Shown here in pieces: positions 13,901 to 25,869 of a stretch of DNA of 64,000 nucleotides. A program made the translations under genes and the position numbers. The stretch comes from Ifrita kowaldi (lineage: Eukaryota; Chordata; Aves; Passeriformes; Cinclosomatidae), in NCBI GenBank assembly GCA_013398055.1, contig VZRS01007376.1:529365-593364 (forward strand). Reading direction: 5' to 3'. The notes under the pieces are model-generated. The model was given only the letters and a program-made list of their open reading frames with translations. It did not search any database and was not told where the DNA came from. Each line of letters opens with the position of its first letter. The stretch's first letter is position 1.

Positions 13901-15595
13901 CAAGGCTGCTTTTCCTGCCAAACCAATCAATAAGCTAAACAGAGAGAAGATGAGTATTTAGAATATGGGAAGCCAAACTCAAACACAGATAGGTTATCAG
14001 CCTAGCCCAGAGCAGACTTCTAAGCAAATATTTCATTAACAAATTTTTCATGGCAACTTGCATGTTAAAAGAAAAAAAAAAAGCAACAACAGGAGAGGGA
14101 ACAGTAAAGGGGATAAAGTGAAAAAACTGGGCTGGAGCCACCGGGTTTAGGCTGTTGCATTGCTGTCTTTGGTTACCAGTACTTTCCACAACACGCTGCT
14201 GCTCCCTAGGGAAATGGTAAGCAGGAAGGGTGAAGACCTTGCACAAATGGAGCTTTGAAAGCCCGCTCTGAGCCTCTGCACCTCGTGCTTTCCTCTCAGA
14301 CAGGGAAGGGCTCAGGGTGGCTCTGTGACCATACCATATGTTTATGGTGGAGCAGCATTCTGGGCACAGGCTGTAGTTTATAACTTGCACCTCTGGCAAG
14401 GCTTGTATACATTTTCTGTTAACAAACAGGAGCCTGAGCCAGGTATATCATTAAATTCCTGGTTAGCTTAGTGACCTGTAGAAAATGTATTTGTAATATT
14501 GCAAAACCTTGTGAAAACCTATACACAGATCTCACTTCGGTGTGTCTCTCACCCCTTCTGTGTGAGACACAGCTTTTTTTGGGATGTATTATTGCCCTTC
14601 ATTTAAAACAATAAACACAAATTAATGCATTTTGTGCAGACCAGGTTATTTTATAGCATTCTTAGCATTGATTAACAAACCCTCACTTTCATATGTCATG
14701 GGAATGAGGAACAGAGTCTTAACCATATTTTTGTCTTGACAGCTATTTTAAAAGGTTGACTGAAGAGCAGGGAAGTTGCTAAATAACTTTTCAAATAATG
14801 TAGAGGAGAAAAATATAGGTCACTGAGCAATAAACTCCCTACATCCTTCTGGCTAAGGAAGAGACTCTGAATCTCCATCCACCTTTTACTAAAATGAGAC
14901 CAAAATTCAAATCCAACATAAAGCATTACAGCTTTAAGTACTGAAAATATTTATTATTTTTATACCAGTAATCCAATAGCATAATCTCAAGAACATCAGT
15001 GCTCCAGGAATGTCTAGAAACACAATGGATTTGCCTTTATTCCTTTATCCAGATGTTTCTATAAAATACTCTGGATACTAGGAATCTGTAGGGGAATTAA
15101 AGATTTATTTTTAATACTTGAAAAACTTGAATTTCTAATAACTATGATCCTTTAAAATGTTTTAACTGTGGATGCAACATGCTTTGACTCTTTGATAAGC
15201 TTTTCCTGTATCTTTTAGCTTGCTTTCCAAATAATGGGCAACTCTTTTACACAGGCAGCTGCAAGCCCGTCACAGGACACAGACACTTCAGTGCTAGCTG
15301 TGAGTGTGAGAATTAAACAATGTGTTGTCTTCCATTCAGAAATTTATCCTTATTCAGCAAAACTGATTAGATTTTTTCTGTACAGCTCTGTGTATATATA
15401 CACGTGAGCTAGGGAAGGAATCACCAGCATATTAAATAAATCTGTGTGGGGCAACAGCCACCTCTGCTTATTGAGGACTAACTTTCATTCAGCTATTGCA
15501 GGGTGGAAAGCCTTCCTGTATTATGTTACAGCCTGTAATGCTGTAATTTTGCCTCATTTCTGAAATAAGATTACACCTTTTTCTTTTTTTTCATT
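4930..15595. other. long unannotated noncoding stretch
   Basis: I recognise no exon, RNA gene or named repeat in this interval. The longest frame is 154 codons (13935-14399, minus). It and the two overlapping minus-strand frames at 13386-13806 have no familiar domain and stop codons close both sides. The only structured element that stands out is the perfect hairpin listed at 7972-8001. Confidence 0.5.
7972..8001. repeat. perfect 12-bp inverted repeat with 6-nt loop
   Basis: The arms TATTATTACCAG (7972-7983) and CTGGTAATAATA (7990-8001) are exact reverse complements around the loop TAACAG. The DNA could form a short cruciform, or a hairpin if transcribed. The stem is too short for a standard microRNA precursor, and no function is implied. 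Confidence 0.9.
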
Positions 15596-15599
15596 ACAG

Positions 15600-15741
15600 A
15601 TACAGCACTATGAAAATAATTTCTGAGCCTTGACTGCTTATACACACTTTATGTTCACCTCCTGCGATAGTCATGTAGCTCCCAGAGAGGCACTGAACAC
15701 CAGGACCCTTTTCAGGATCCGTGTAGAGATGTTGAAACAAG
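15600..15741 (+). other. weak candidate noncoding exon (splice-site pair only)
   Basis: A pyrimidine-rich run (15577-15592) leads into ATTACAG with the AG at 15598-15599. At 142 nt downstream, ACAAG is followed by GTAATT with the GT at 15742-15743. The pair fits acceptor and donor consensus at ordinary exon length. All three forward frames contain early stops, so the segment could only be an untranslated or lncRNA exon. Such pairs arise often by chance, and there is no transcript evidence here. Confidence 0.15.
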
Positions 15742-15744
15742 GTA

Positions 15745-18535
15745 ATTTCTGTTGTTTATAAAACACTATGGTTTTAATGACTTGTTGAATAACAAGACAG
15801 GTCCAATAATCATGCAGGATTTTAGAAGCAGGCATCTCTAAAGATACTGTGTTCCAAATAGCAGGTCAGAAATGGATCCTCTGAGGAAATCCAATGTAGA
15901 AATTTCACTGCTTGTCAATATCCAGTTTCATTTTTGTTTGTCTGCGCCTAAAAATCTTTAACAAAAGTGGGGCACTAGCTAGTATTTTATGTAACTGTTT
16001 TAAAATATTTCTAGATTTCTACATCTGATGATAAAGAGATGCTTTTAATGTAAACAGAGTGAGGTCGGAAATCAAGTACCACAATTTCCTCAGCTTATTT
16101 AGTTTACAAATTTCACGTGTTTGGGTCAATCAGGTTCACTGTTTCTCTTTAATGGCCACTTAGAAATTTAATAGATTTGATCTAGAAATGGGATAAAAAA
16201 TTTAATCAAAAGAGATGAGCAGAACACACACAAAGAAATGCTGGTTCTCATTTTAAAGGTAGTGTCCTGGCCACAGCCGTGGACTTGCTTGCAGGAACTG
16301 CTGCCTGAAGCACTGACTTCCTAAAACAGGGATAAGTGGCTCACAGTAGTTTCTTTCAGCCTTAAAATCTGCCAATAAATCAATTAGCCAGGTCTTTTGC
16401 AGATGAAGAACAATTTGGTAAGAAGTGGCAGGGGACAGGTGGGAGAGGAAAAGAAGAGAGAAAACTGATTGCAAAAGCACAGGTACTGACAAGAGGACAT
16501 GGGGCACTTGATACTGTTTCTGTGATCCAGCTACTGCCACTTCACAGTTTTCCTTGATGACTTTGGAAACTTTTGTGGGTCTGTTTCTCTTTTCTGAAAA
16601 CAGTGATAAAAGGCCTGCCTTAGAGGAGTGGCATGTGGATGAACCAGATCAGAGCAGGACAGGAATTCCCTTTGTTTGCAGATCCTCTTGAGCAGTGTTG
16701 GTAACTAAACAGTGGCTGTGGCTTTCCGATCTGAGGGGTTTGTGGCCAAGAGATGGGCATTGTGTTTGTTGCATTAAACACCTTTTCATTAGGGAAATAG
16801 GCTGCCTTACCTACATCTGCAACTGCCAATAGGAACACTGTCCTACAGACTTAAGGTTTGACCCATAAGCTGCTGAGCACAATCCAGCCATTGCTCCTCA
16901 CTTCAGCACATGGCAGTGTTGGTTAAGTTGACCTTTTAAAGGTGACCTCCTACCATGATGCGGTCCCAAAATGTGTCTATAAGGATCAGAGGCAGTGATG
17001 TCAGTAGGGGAGGGCCTGCACCTTTGCATTGCCACCTCCTCTACTCTGGGGGCAGATCAGCTGCAGCAAAAGCTGCTCTCTCCCTGCAGCAGGACACCAG
17101 GCTTCTCTCAGTTTTCAGGGTGGAGGCAGCCAAAGGCAGCCAACTAAATCTTCCTTCTTTTCTCCCAGCCTACCAGAAGACTGTATGGCAAATGCCCAGC
17201 TGATGCGTTAGAGTGCCTCCTGAATTCTCTTCACAGTGCTTCTGTTCAAAATGCAGTAAATCATCAAATCCCAGGCTGCCTGCAGACCACACAGTGAATT
17301 AAGAATGCTCCTCGTGTAATACTGACTTGATCTCATCTTACACATACCCCAAAGCAATAGCAAGGGGAAAATGCTGTGAAGCATTTTTTCCTTTGTTAGT
17401 GCCCTCAGGGCTCAATCTGAACTTTGTAAGAGACAAAAAAGAATAGCTGGGAAAAATGGTGAATTTCTGCACGCCATAAGGACTGGAGGAGCTTATGCTG
17501 TCACCTGCTTCTGTTGTGAGGGGGTGTGCAGATGTGACAGTGTGCAGGGCTTTTTTAGCCACACTCAAGTCAAACATGACCCGTATCGCACCTCTTTAAG
17601 CAACCACCTTCCACTTTTCTCTTACCTTGGTTCCAGGAGGCAGGAAGATACCACCTCTGTTGAAGATTATTTTGTTTTAAATGCACTTCTTAGGCTGCTA
17701 ATAAATTGTGGGTTTTGGGTTTTTTTCTTCCCAGATTTGTTTATTTGATATCCATTTCATTACTTGGACACATTCTTTGCAGAATTGTCTCTCCCAAACC
17801 CATCTGAATGGGGAGTGAAGCCTTTGAGGTAGGGATTATGTTCCTTCTTGCACTTAGGTACAAGTGGCTGCAGTTCCCAGAAAAGGCCTGCTATAAACCA
17901 CATCAATAAAAATAATCCCCTGGAATAGCTGCAGTGTGATATCTCACATGGAAACTCTAGGAAAGAAAGGGTAGGCTGCTTTCAGAAAATTATTCCTTAT
18001 GAAAAATCTGGGCTATTTGGCAGTACAGAACACCACAAACCTGAATGAAAGTTTGTGCAAATTGTCATCTGTCTGTATGAGAGTGTTTCAAGACTTAAAC
18101 AACACGGGGCAGGATTAAGTCTCAGAAGTCAAAGTATCAGTATTTATTTGAAGCCTGAAAATTTGGTTTCTCAATTTTTTTCTATTTTATATAGAATTTT
18201 CTGTGTCACAGAAAAAAAAAGGATAGGAAGAAGGAGGAGATAAACATTATTCTAAAGCTGCAAATTTAGTTGACACTGTGCCATCTACCATAAGAAACAG
18301 CATAACAATATTTATGTGTGGCAAAAAACTTTATTACTCTTGCAAAGATGTACTTATATGATGAACTTCTTTTGTTCTGAGCCATTTCACTGAACTCACA
18401 ATATATCAAAAGGTCTGTGTTATCTGGGAATAACATAGGAGGAGGGCCTTAACTGCAACACACATTTACAGGAGTTAGGCTATTTTTACTGCTTGTACTC
18501 TATGTGCCCATCTATAAAACATGTAATAATCTTAT
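15745..18535. other. unannotated noncoding stretch
   Basis: No gene or nameable repeat. Open frames reach only 95 codons (16253-16540, minus). Purine-rich and T-rich low-complexity patches occur, for example near 18210-18240. Confidence 0.55.
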
Positions 18536-18540
18536 AATAA

Positions 18541-18882
18541 GTTTTGTGATTTAACCCCAGCTGACAACTAACTACCACTCAGCTGCTCACTCACTCCTCC
18601 CCCCTCCTGAGTAGGGAGAGGAATCAGAGAAAAAAAAAAGTAAAACTTGTGTGTTGAGATAAGAACAGTTTAATAGTTGAAACAAAGTAAAATATAACAA
18701 TACTAATAATATTATTGATAATAACAGTAACAATAATAGTAGTAATGAGAAGGAGAGAGGGTGAGACGTAAAACTCCAGAGAAACAAAAGATCTATGATA
18801 CAGCTGCTCGCCTCCCACTGACTGATGCCCAGCCTGTCCCAGAGCAGTGACCAGCAGCTCCTGACCAACTCAGCCCGGTTGT
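18541..18882 (-). mobile_element. avian endogenous retrovirus LTR fragment (solo, truncated)
   Basis: The plus strand starts with TTTTGTGATTTAACCCCAGC, continues through an ACTAACTACCACTCAGCTGC block, then TTGAGATAAGAACAGTTTAA, then a degenerate TAA/AAT-rich stretch (18694-18748), and ends with ACTGATGCCCAGCC and CTCCTGACCAACTCAGCCC. I recognise this order as the reverse complement of the downstream half of a long terminal repeat common in neoavian genomes. Its intact form has a TATA box just beyond the last block. Here the match stops near 18880, so the upstream part with the promoter is missing. No internal gag, pol or env-like sequence lies beside it, so it is a truncated solo LTR. I cannot assign the exact family or retroviral class. 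Confidence 0.75.
18694..18748. repeat. degenerate AAT/TAA-type trinucleotide stretch inside the LTR
   Basis: The sequence is almost entirely A and T in imperfect 3-bp units (for example AATAATATTATTGATAATAA). The same position in the recognised LTR family carries an (AAT)n tract, so this is an interrupted descendant and not an independent microsatellite. Confidence 0.75.
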
Positions 18883-18889
18883 TGTGATA

Positions 18890-20010
18890 GCCAGGGCTGT
18901 GGTTTGTGCAAGTGAGCAGTGTTCATTAAAGAAAATTGTATCTAAAAAGAAAAACAATCTCTATTATATCAGAAAACACTTTGTAAATATGAAATCACTT
19001 CCATGGTAGCTAGTCTGTCTATCGCACATCAAGAAGCTGCAGGCAGCAGATGCTGCTTGTTCCTTACAGGCCCTCATGGGAGGCTCCTGGTCTTTGTGGT
19101 ACCTCTGGGTGCTGGATCTTGTACGTGGAGCTGGAGGAGATGAGAGGAGCATCACCTACAGAGACAACAGGGGTGAGCTGCCCTGTGTGGAAGTCCATGT
19201 CTGCTGCCTTGTTCAGCAGTTCGCAGATCACGTAATTGACAAGGCTGCTTTCAATGGGAATGAATGGAGAATCTAGGTTTATAATGAAACAATTTTCTTT
19301 TTTATTTTCTGCTCTAGATGTCTGGACGTCACTGCTGAAAATGATGCAGACTTAAAAACCTTTTAAAATTTCATTTCAGTGACTTCTCTTTTCAGCTCTG
19401 AGATGAGGAGATCTGAAGTACTTCAGGACCAGGTCACAGGACAAAGCCTTGACCCAGCAAACTTATTTTCCTCCACTTTGCTGATGCAAACAAGGCACTG
19501 AGTGTCCATCTCCTTGATAGACCGATGTGGTCAGCTGATATGTTGCCCACTTGCCCACATCCTCATACATGGAGGGAGTACAGCAGTGCCAGAAAGGGTA
19601 CTGCAGTGACGTGCTCCAGTCTGGTGATCCTCCTCTGGCTGAAGATGCCCTCAGCCCACAAGGTGCTTCCACTTTGATCTCTGTTGATCCTAGGCCTGGG
19701 AAAGGCATGAAATTGGCTGAGAGCTTGGAATTTCCAGGGTAACTTGGTCACAATGGTGTTGCATGCCATAAGTTTTTCTTTTGGGCTTGCAGATGGCTTT
19801 CCAAAATTTCAGTGTGAGTTTCAGAAGTCTGTGGGAGGAGCTGAATGAAAAGTAGTGGAGAGGACAAGAACATTGATGAGAAACTGAAAATGTGCAGAAC
19901 TGAAATTAATATATACCCAAGGGCCATCTGATATGCAGGCTTGAAAGAAATACATTCACACTATGATGAACAAGCCCACCCTCAATTAATCAAGTGTGAG
20001 AAAGAGGCAT
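18890..20010. other. unannotated noncoding stretch
   Basis: Several short frames of 60-81 codons overlap on both strands between 18964 and 19769, and none resembles a known protein. No repeat family was recognised. The A-rich part from about 19830 may be the beginning of the CR1 copy that is clear from 20.05 kb. Confidence 0.5.
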
Positions 20011-20019
20011 ACGTGAGGT

Positions 20020-20400
20020 ATTAAACATCAAGTACAGGGGCAGACCAGAAAGATTACAATGTGAAGTTCAGAAAGTAATAAAAATTATAAGAAAAGCAAA
20101 GGTAGAGAATGAAGAAAAAGATTGCACAGGAGGTTGTGAAAAATGATGACTTTTTTCAAGTACACAAGAAAAAAGAGGCCTGTGAAAGTGACAGAAGGGC
20201 CTTTAAGACATGGCAGAGAAAAATTATTGAAAGGAAAAGTAGGTACTGCTTAAAATATTCAATGCACTTCTTGCTCTTGTGCTCTGAAAAGAAGGTAATG
20301 GTGGCAGACACAGGTGTCAGAAACAAGCATAAATTTCCCTAGGGAGGAGAAAGAAACACTAAAGGAAAGCAGAATCATGCCAGAACAGGTTATTAAGAAA
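20020..20400 (+). mobile_element. CR1-type LINE fragment, ORF2 linker, second copy
   Basis: This segment is colinear with the CR1 linker fragment at 1.1-1.5 kb. ATAAGAAAAGCAAA lies near 20088, GCACAGGAGGTT near 20125, and CATAAATTTCCCTAGGGAGG near 20328, all spaced much as in the other copy. Translation is broken by frameshifts: the AKVENE part and the downstream Lys-rich part lie in different frames. It sits on the same strand as, and about 1.3 kb upstream of, recognisable RT sequence at 21.7 kb. The two may be parts of one decayed insertion. Boundaries are approximate. Confidence 0.6.
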
Positions 20401-21600
20401 TTAGAATATCTGAAGATTTGAAAAATAACTTGTTCAGATGGGAAGCAGTCTGTTTTCAGTAGAAAACATCAAGAAAGGTAGGATAACCTCAGGCAGGCAC
20501 ATTTAAGACCCTGTTTGTAGGAAAATATGTGGTGAAGGAGAGAGCTGATAGGCTACAGATTTCAGGCTTCCGTGGTTCCTAAGGACTCTGTGGACTTCAT
20601 GGGAAGATTCTGGTGGCATAATGTTTGTCACCTTGCTGTGGATTGCATCAAAAGAGTTCACATTAACAAAAAAAAAAAAGGAGAAGAAGTGGCAAATAAT
20701 GTAAGAGTTAGTTTCTTAAAGCAGTATTTTCTGTTCTGGGGATTATGGACTCTGCAACAAACTGGACTTCAATTATTTGGCAGCATCCTTAGTCCTGCAG
20801 CCTTCTGGTGAAGCAGCCTGCAGTTCAATAGCAGATTTGTTTAAATTAAATTTATATAAAAGTTTACTCAACTAAGTACCTAAATGAATAAAACAATTAG
20901 TATTATTTATTTTGATACTGAAGTCAATTTAATTGATGCTGTTTTCCTGACGTTCACTCCCTGCTTGGTTCAGCGCTGTAACGACAATGCAGAACTGCAT
21001 TGTAGGAGTTGCCATGGGGAAGCTGAAGTCTTTGGCAGTTGGGTAGGGGACAGTTGGAGCTTTTGGCACCTGGGAAGGCATGGGAGGCAGCTTGGGATTG
21101 TGGAGTAAATGCATTGGCTGGATGCTTCTGCTAAAATGATCATCAGTGGAATCATTAATAATGTTGGAATTTAAATTGTCAATTTTTGTTTCAGCATTAA
21201 CACACCAGTGAGGGGAATGGGGCTGTCCACATCTCTCAAAGATACGGTTTCCAGCTATCTGCCATGTCAGATAACTATTGGTTTATGGTCCATTAACATG
21301 TTCAAGGTTATCTTCACAAGCATGGCGCTCGGCAAGATAACATGGAAGTTTTGCTTCAGAAATACAGTTGTGTGGCAAGGGAAAAATGCTTTGGCATTTT
21401 CCACAGTGCCAATATCACAGGCTACAGGACATTCAGCTGGTACTTCAAAAATATGTCTAGGGAAGATCTGGAAAATTGCATGTCTATAGGTTTGATTGAT
21501 TGTAGCAGTTGGAAGAGAAAAGAATCATAAATCAGGGTCTCAAGGAAGGAAAAAGACTAAGAGAGTTTTGATATTACAGCAGATACTGTCTGTAGGTGCA
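20400..21600 (+). other. probable interior of a decayed CR1 copy
   Basis: The stretch links a CR1 linker fragment upstream to CR1 RT sequence downstream on the same strand. I cannot align its interior to CR1 with confidence. Its length roughly allows for the missing part of the element plus some insertion. The frames at 20572-20811 and 21208-21489 have no domain that I know. Confidence 0.3.
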
Positions 21601-21609
21601 TAGAAGAGA

Positions 21610-21860
21610 TCACCTACTGGAATTTTTAAGGGGAGTTATGAAAGACTGGCAGAGGAAAGGCCTGGATACAACTCATGTGATCCTCAAGAAACCTTTTTGA
21701 TCTGGTATCACACAAAAAAATGGCTTCTTAGGTTGGTAGGCAGGTTTGGATGTGGGGTACATCAGTGGATAAAGAACTGGTGTGGATATCAAAGAAGGCA
21801 TTTGCAAATGGATGGAATCTAGGTCAAAGGGGAGAGGGGACAGAGTGAAATGAAACAAGA
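21610..21860 (+). mobile_element. CR1-type LINE reverse-transcriptase fragment, frameshifted
   Basis: FDLVSHK is encoded at 21696-21716, matching the LINE RT motif usually written KAFD-VSH. About 30 nt later the frame has shifted and GRFGCGVHQWIKNW is readable up to 21780, matching the region after that motif in CR1 RTs (roughly RFG-...-W-KNWL). A QMDG stretch follows where CR1 has V-V-NG. One frameshift and an in-frame TAG show that it is dead. The element is on the plus strand, in order with the linker copy at 20.0-20.4 kb. Confidence 0.65.
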
Positions 21861-21989
21861 ATAGGTGGATTAGGTAGCATAAGAAGGAGGGATGGGGGGA
21901 GGCAGAGGAAATGACCAGCATTGATATACTAATCAGTAAGGAAAAAAGAGTCAGGATGTTACGGGGATTATTCACAAGCCTTTAAAAAT

Positions 21990-24900
21990 GTTGCATGAAG
22001 AAATTTCTTGGGAAATTCAAATGCCATGATAGCCTCTTCTTCCTCCAGACCATTTTCCCTCCCTGGTGTTATCAAGAATGGGCCGAGAAACACTGCTGCT
22101 GAAAGGAGCAAAGTTGGAGAGGGCTCAAAACAGACAGGATGTGATAAGACCTAGTTCTCCACACTGGAGAAAACCAGAGCATCAGCTGGACTACTGGTAG
22201 TTGCAAGACAGCGGCTTGAATAGCTGTGGTAAAGATAGAATCTCAGAGATATATGAAAGTTCATCCATGTTTGTGTGTCTAACTAAAACCCCCTTTTAAA
22301 AATTTCATATTTTTTCCTGTGGCTTTCCTCACTTTTTAAATTAGTTTAATATGTGCTTCAGGTCAGGTCAGCCTTTAAAGAACGCAGCGGTAATTCTATG
22401 TCAAAAAGCATTCAGAATTCCAATGTTTATCCTTTTTATTGCAGTAACATTACAGAGGGCATACACTGTTTTTGCATGATTACTGTCCAGAATTAAAAAT
22501 CAGATTATTTGAACTAATATGAAGAGAAATAAACAGAAGTTTCTGGTTTTGCTGGCAATTGCAAGCAATGTGTCTCTAGGTTGTCTACATCTTTGGGTCC
22601 CAGGAATTCTTTCTCAGGGAGTGCCATCCCCTTAGCAGAGCATCGCCCATCACCTCTGCACGCTGACAGCCCTGGCTATCTTCCTCAAGACGGGCACATA
22701 AGAATGCTAAGATAAGGTTCCCATGTTTTCAGAAGTAGGACAGTGAAGTAATCTGATCCGTGACAGATTCAGTGTCAAACGTTCTGAGCCTGGACAAGTT
22801 CATTATGTATCTTGGGGTGTGTTGGAGCTCTGTGAGTGTTGGAAGAATGACTCACTTCAATTAAGATTGCACACACAGGATTTGGAAGCTTGAGCCTAAA
22901 AAAAGTGTCATATGTTGCTTCATGGTGACTGTTCCCTTGGTTTGTGAGGTGGTTTCTCAGCTTGTGTAAGCTGGTGGAACCTTGCTTAGTTTAGTAAAAC
23001 AATGCTCCTTTTCAGGAACCAAAGACCTGATGCATGTTCTTCCGTTCCCTGTAAAAAGATGGTTTTGGTTTAAAATGTAACAAAGCAGCCATGTGAAAAT
23101 AGTGGCCTTGTACTCATCACAGTGAAAACAGTGTGCGCCAAATTGTAGGAGGACTACTTAGGCCTAATGTGGCTGAATCTGTTGGTGTGTCAACATCCAG
23201 AGCAGCTGTGGAAGAGAGAGCAGGACTCTCTTAGGCCTCCAAGTCAGCATAGATCCCAGGAAAGGTCTGAGCAGTGGAAATCATACCACTGCTGAGGTTC
23301 TTACTAGCAGAGAGATTTTCGAGTCCTAGGATGACATGGCACAGCTGGATATTGGGAAAAATCATCTTTGGATCTGTAAACAGAACAGAAGTTTCTATGG
23401 AAGGTGCACAAAAAGAAAAGATTACACAGAATGCCTCATTATTTACAATACTGTTTTTCAGAAGGCTAGATGCACTGTATCAAGCAAAAGTTAATACATC
23501 TATTTTAGTGTCCTAATATTGTTCAGATACCAGTTGCTCTTCCTAACATTGCTGAGCAATATGTTGACTTCACTCCAGGGCTAACAAATAGTTGCTTTAC
23601 AATTCTGATATGCCGTATCTTGAAATCTGTTACGACTGTTGCTGCTGGCCAGGCTGGGAAGGAAGGCAATGTATGTTCATTAACTCGTGTGCTAACGGTT
23701 GTTAAATCTCACACACTTCAGAGGCTGCTGGGAGCAGGTGAAGTAGGTTTGAAAGGTGGGGGAAGGGACCAAGCACGCATCTGTCCCATTCCTGCTGGAG
23801 TGGGGCACCCCAAGCTCACCATAAGGAAGTTACAGTCATGCCCCAAGACAGCTCAAAGGTTCGACTGGCTCAGAGCTGTACGAGTACCTGGGTTTTTTAG
23901 TTCTCAGTCCAAGCACCCCCAAAAGATAGGAAGAATTACTTTAGGTCAGATGATATAAGAGATGGTTTCAAAATAAGACATTTTTTAAAAAAAGTCCCCC
24001 ATTTGAAACACTTCGTATTAATGAATACTTTTGTTGACTCAAAACTCTGTTTCTCAGTGATCAAATTATTAATTGAAAACCTCTGTCCACTCCAAAATGT
24101 CCTGAATCTGCTCTAAAATGTTATTAATAGAATAAATAATTTCGTGCTTCTTGACCTGTAAAGCCATTCAGGATACTATCAATACAATCTTAAGTACTCC
24201 CATGTCATTATAAAGGCTAAAGGAATATATTTTGGTACCGGGGATAAGTATTAGAGGGATACTGGGAAGCTGCTAGTCTGTTTAACATCTGTCTTACAAA
24301 TAAGCTTCATATGCTCTCTTTCTAAATTCTTCTCATTTAATTTGCAAAAATAATCAAGAAGGAACATTTGCTGTCTTTGGACCAAATCTTGAGGCCTTAT
24401 TCAGGCAAATGCCGACTGAATAATTAGTGATCTTTCCAGCAGAAGGAATATCCGACTGACTGCAGAGTATTCAGAACAGCTTGACATGGTTTAGGCTATA
24501 GCTTCGTCACCCATTGCTCTGAACACGAGGGGATCTGGCTGGGTGAAAAAAACACTCAAAGTTAACTTACGGTTTGGCTTATTGCCTTTTAATAGGAGCC
24601 GTGCAAAGTAGTAATTGAAGGAGTGGTATCTTCCAGGGATGATTATGCAATGCCATAATATAATGAGCTGTTTTCATTTAAAAAGATACTAAATGTGAAC
24701 ATGGCCACTGCATGTTCCCCACAGTATTATTCAGGTCCCAAAAATCCTTTACTGGTGGGGCAGAGACTTGTGTCCTGTTTCCCTGTTGGATGAGGAGAAA
24801 TGCCAAACAGTGAACCTTCCCTCAGGCTCTCCTTGGCCCCGCACCTCTGGAGCTGCCAGATGGTGAGTTCAGAGGGAGCAGGACCCCAGTTAATGCAGCT

Positions 24901-25790
24901 GCCCCTAATCTTTCTTCAGCTCTGTATCACCTCCCTCATTCCCAGTTCCCCTCTTAGTTTTTGCTTTTCTACTTGTTCTGGTTGCTTGTGCCCTGGACAG
25001 CCCCAGGCAGCAGAGAGCAGCCCTCTAGAAATTTAACAGGATGAAATTCCTCTTACCTCTAAGGTACCCATGAGTCTGTGTCTTTCTCATCTCTTGTGTT
25101 TTCTTTGGTTTATACTCTGGTCTGTGTTTGGAGGATGTGCTTGTCCCAGGCTGTAACAGACAGGCTGATTCATGAAACTTCAACACAAAAGAATCCCAAT
25201 GCCCTAAATCCATTAGATGAATAAGACAAAAGACTAAGCAAAGAAAATACATTAGGAAGTAGAGAAGAATGGACTCTGCTTGCACATTTTGCCTGCTAAC
25301 TTGAAAAAACATGAAGAAAGAAAGTGTGAAAAGAAATTCAACTCTTTTTCCTGCTTGTGCTCTTTTAATTATGCAATCTCTTGTGCAGCTATTGTCCTTA
25401 CAAATGCTTTTACTGATGTTCAAGAAATGTTCCTGAGTTCCCCCTAGCTTTTGTAATTTCACCTTGGATTTTATTTGTGTCTTTGCACTCTCTCCCTTTG
25501 TTTTTCCTCTCCACTAACCTTTTATTTTCTCCTTTTCACTCTTCTACTATGCTTCAACCAATACCAGGAAACAAAACTTTTTTTTCTAAGAATCAGAGCA
25601 CACTCTGATCACTGCCACATATGGATATCTTCCTTTCAGAAGGTTTACTTGTCCAGGTGAACATCTGTTCCTTAGTAGTCTTATGAATAAACAGCAATAA
25701 TTCTGACAGAGTGAGCTTAAGATGACAGCTTAACTACTTTCACGCAAGAACTTAATTGTTCTTTCTTATCTGACTCCCCCTCCTGGATTT
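21990..25790. other. unannotated noncoding stretch
   Basis: No gene is recognised. The longest frame is 145 codons (25025-25462, minus) and has no known domain; a 112-codon frame at 23620-23958 is equally anonymous. No named repeat was seen. The 3' UTR and tail of the preceding CR1 copy are not identifiable. Confidence 0.5.
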
Positions 25791-25807
25791 GAACACACGC
25801 ATGCACA

Positions 25808-25810
<3 letters not shown>

Positions 25811-25864
<54 letters not shown>
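25811..25864. repeat. (AC)27 microsatellite
   Basis: This is an uninterrupted run of 27 AC units. Imperfect ACACGC, ATGCAC and ACACAA flank it from about 25792. Pure runs of this length usually vary between individuals and can adopt Z-DNA. The long Cys/Val-repeat frame on the minus strand here is only the translated repeat. Confidence 0.97.
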
Positions 25865-25866
<2 letters not shown>

Positions 25867-25869
25867 TCT

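Noticed and set aside
13386..14399. Series of 92-154-codon minus-strand frames
   Set aside because: Examined for gag-like or other retroviral features; no zinc knuckle, protease or other motif was found, and the frames overlap plus-strand ones.
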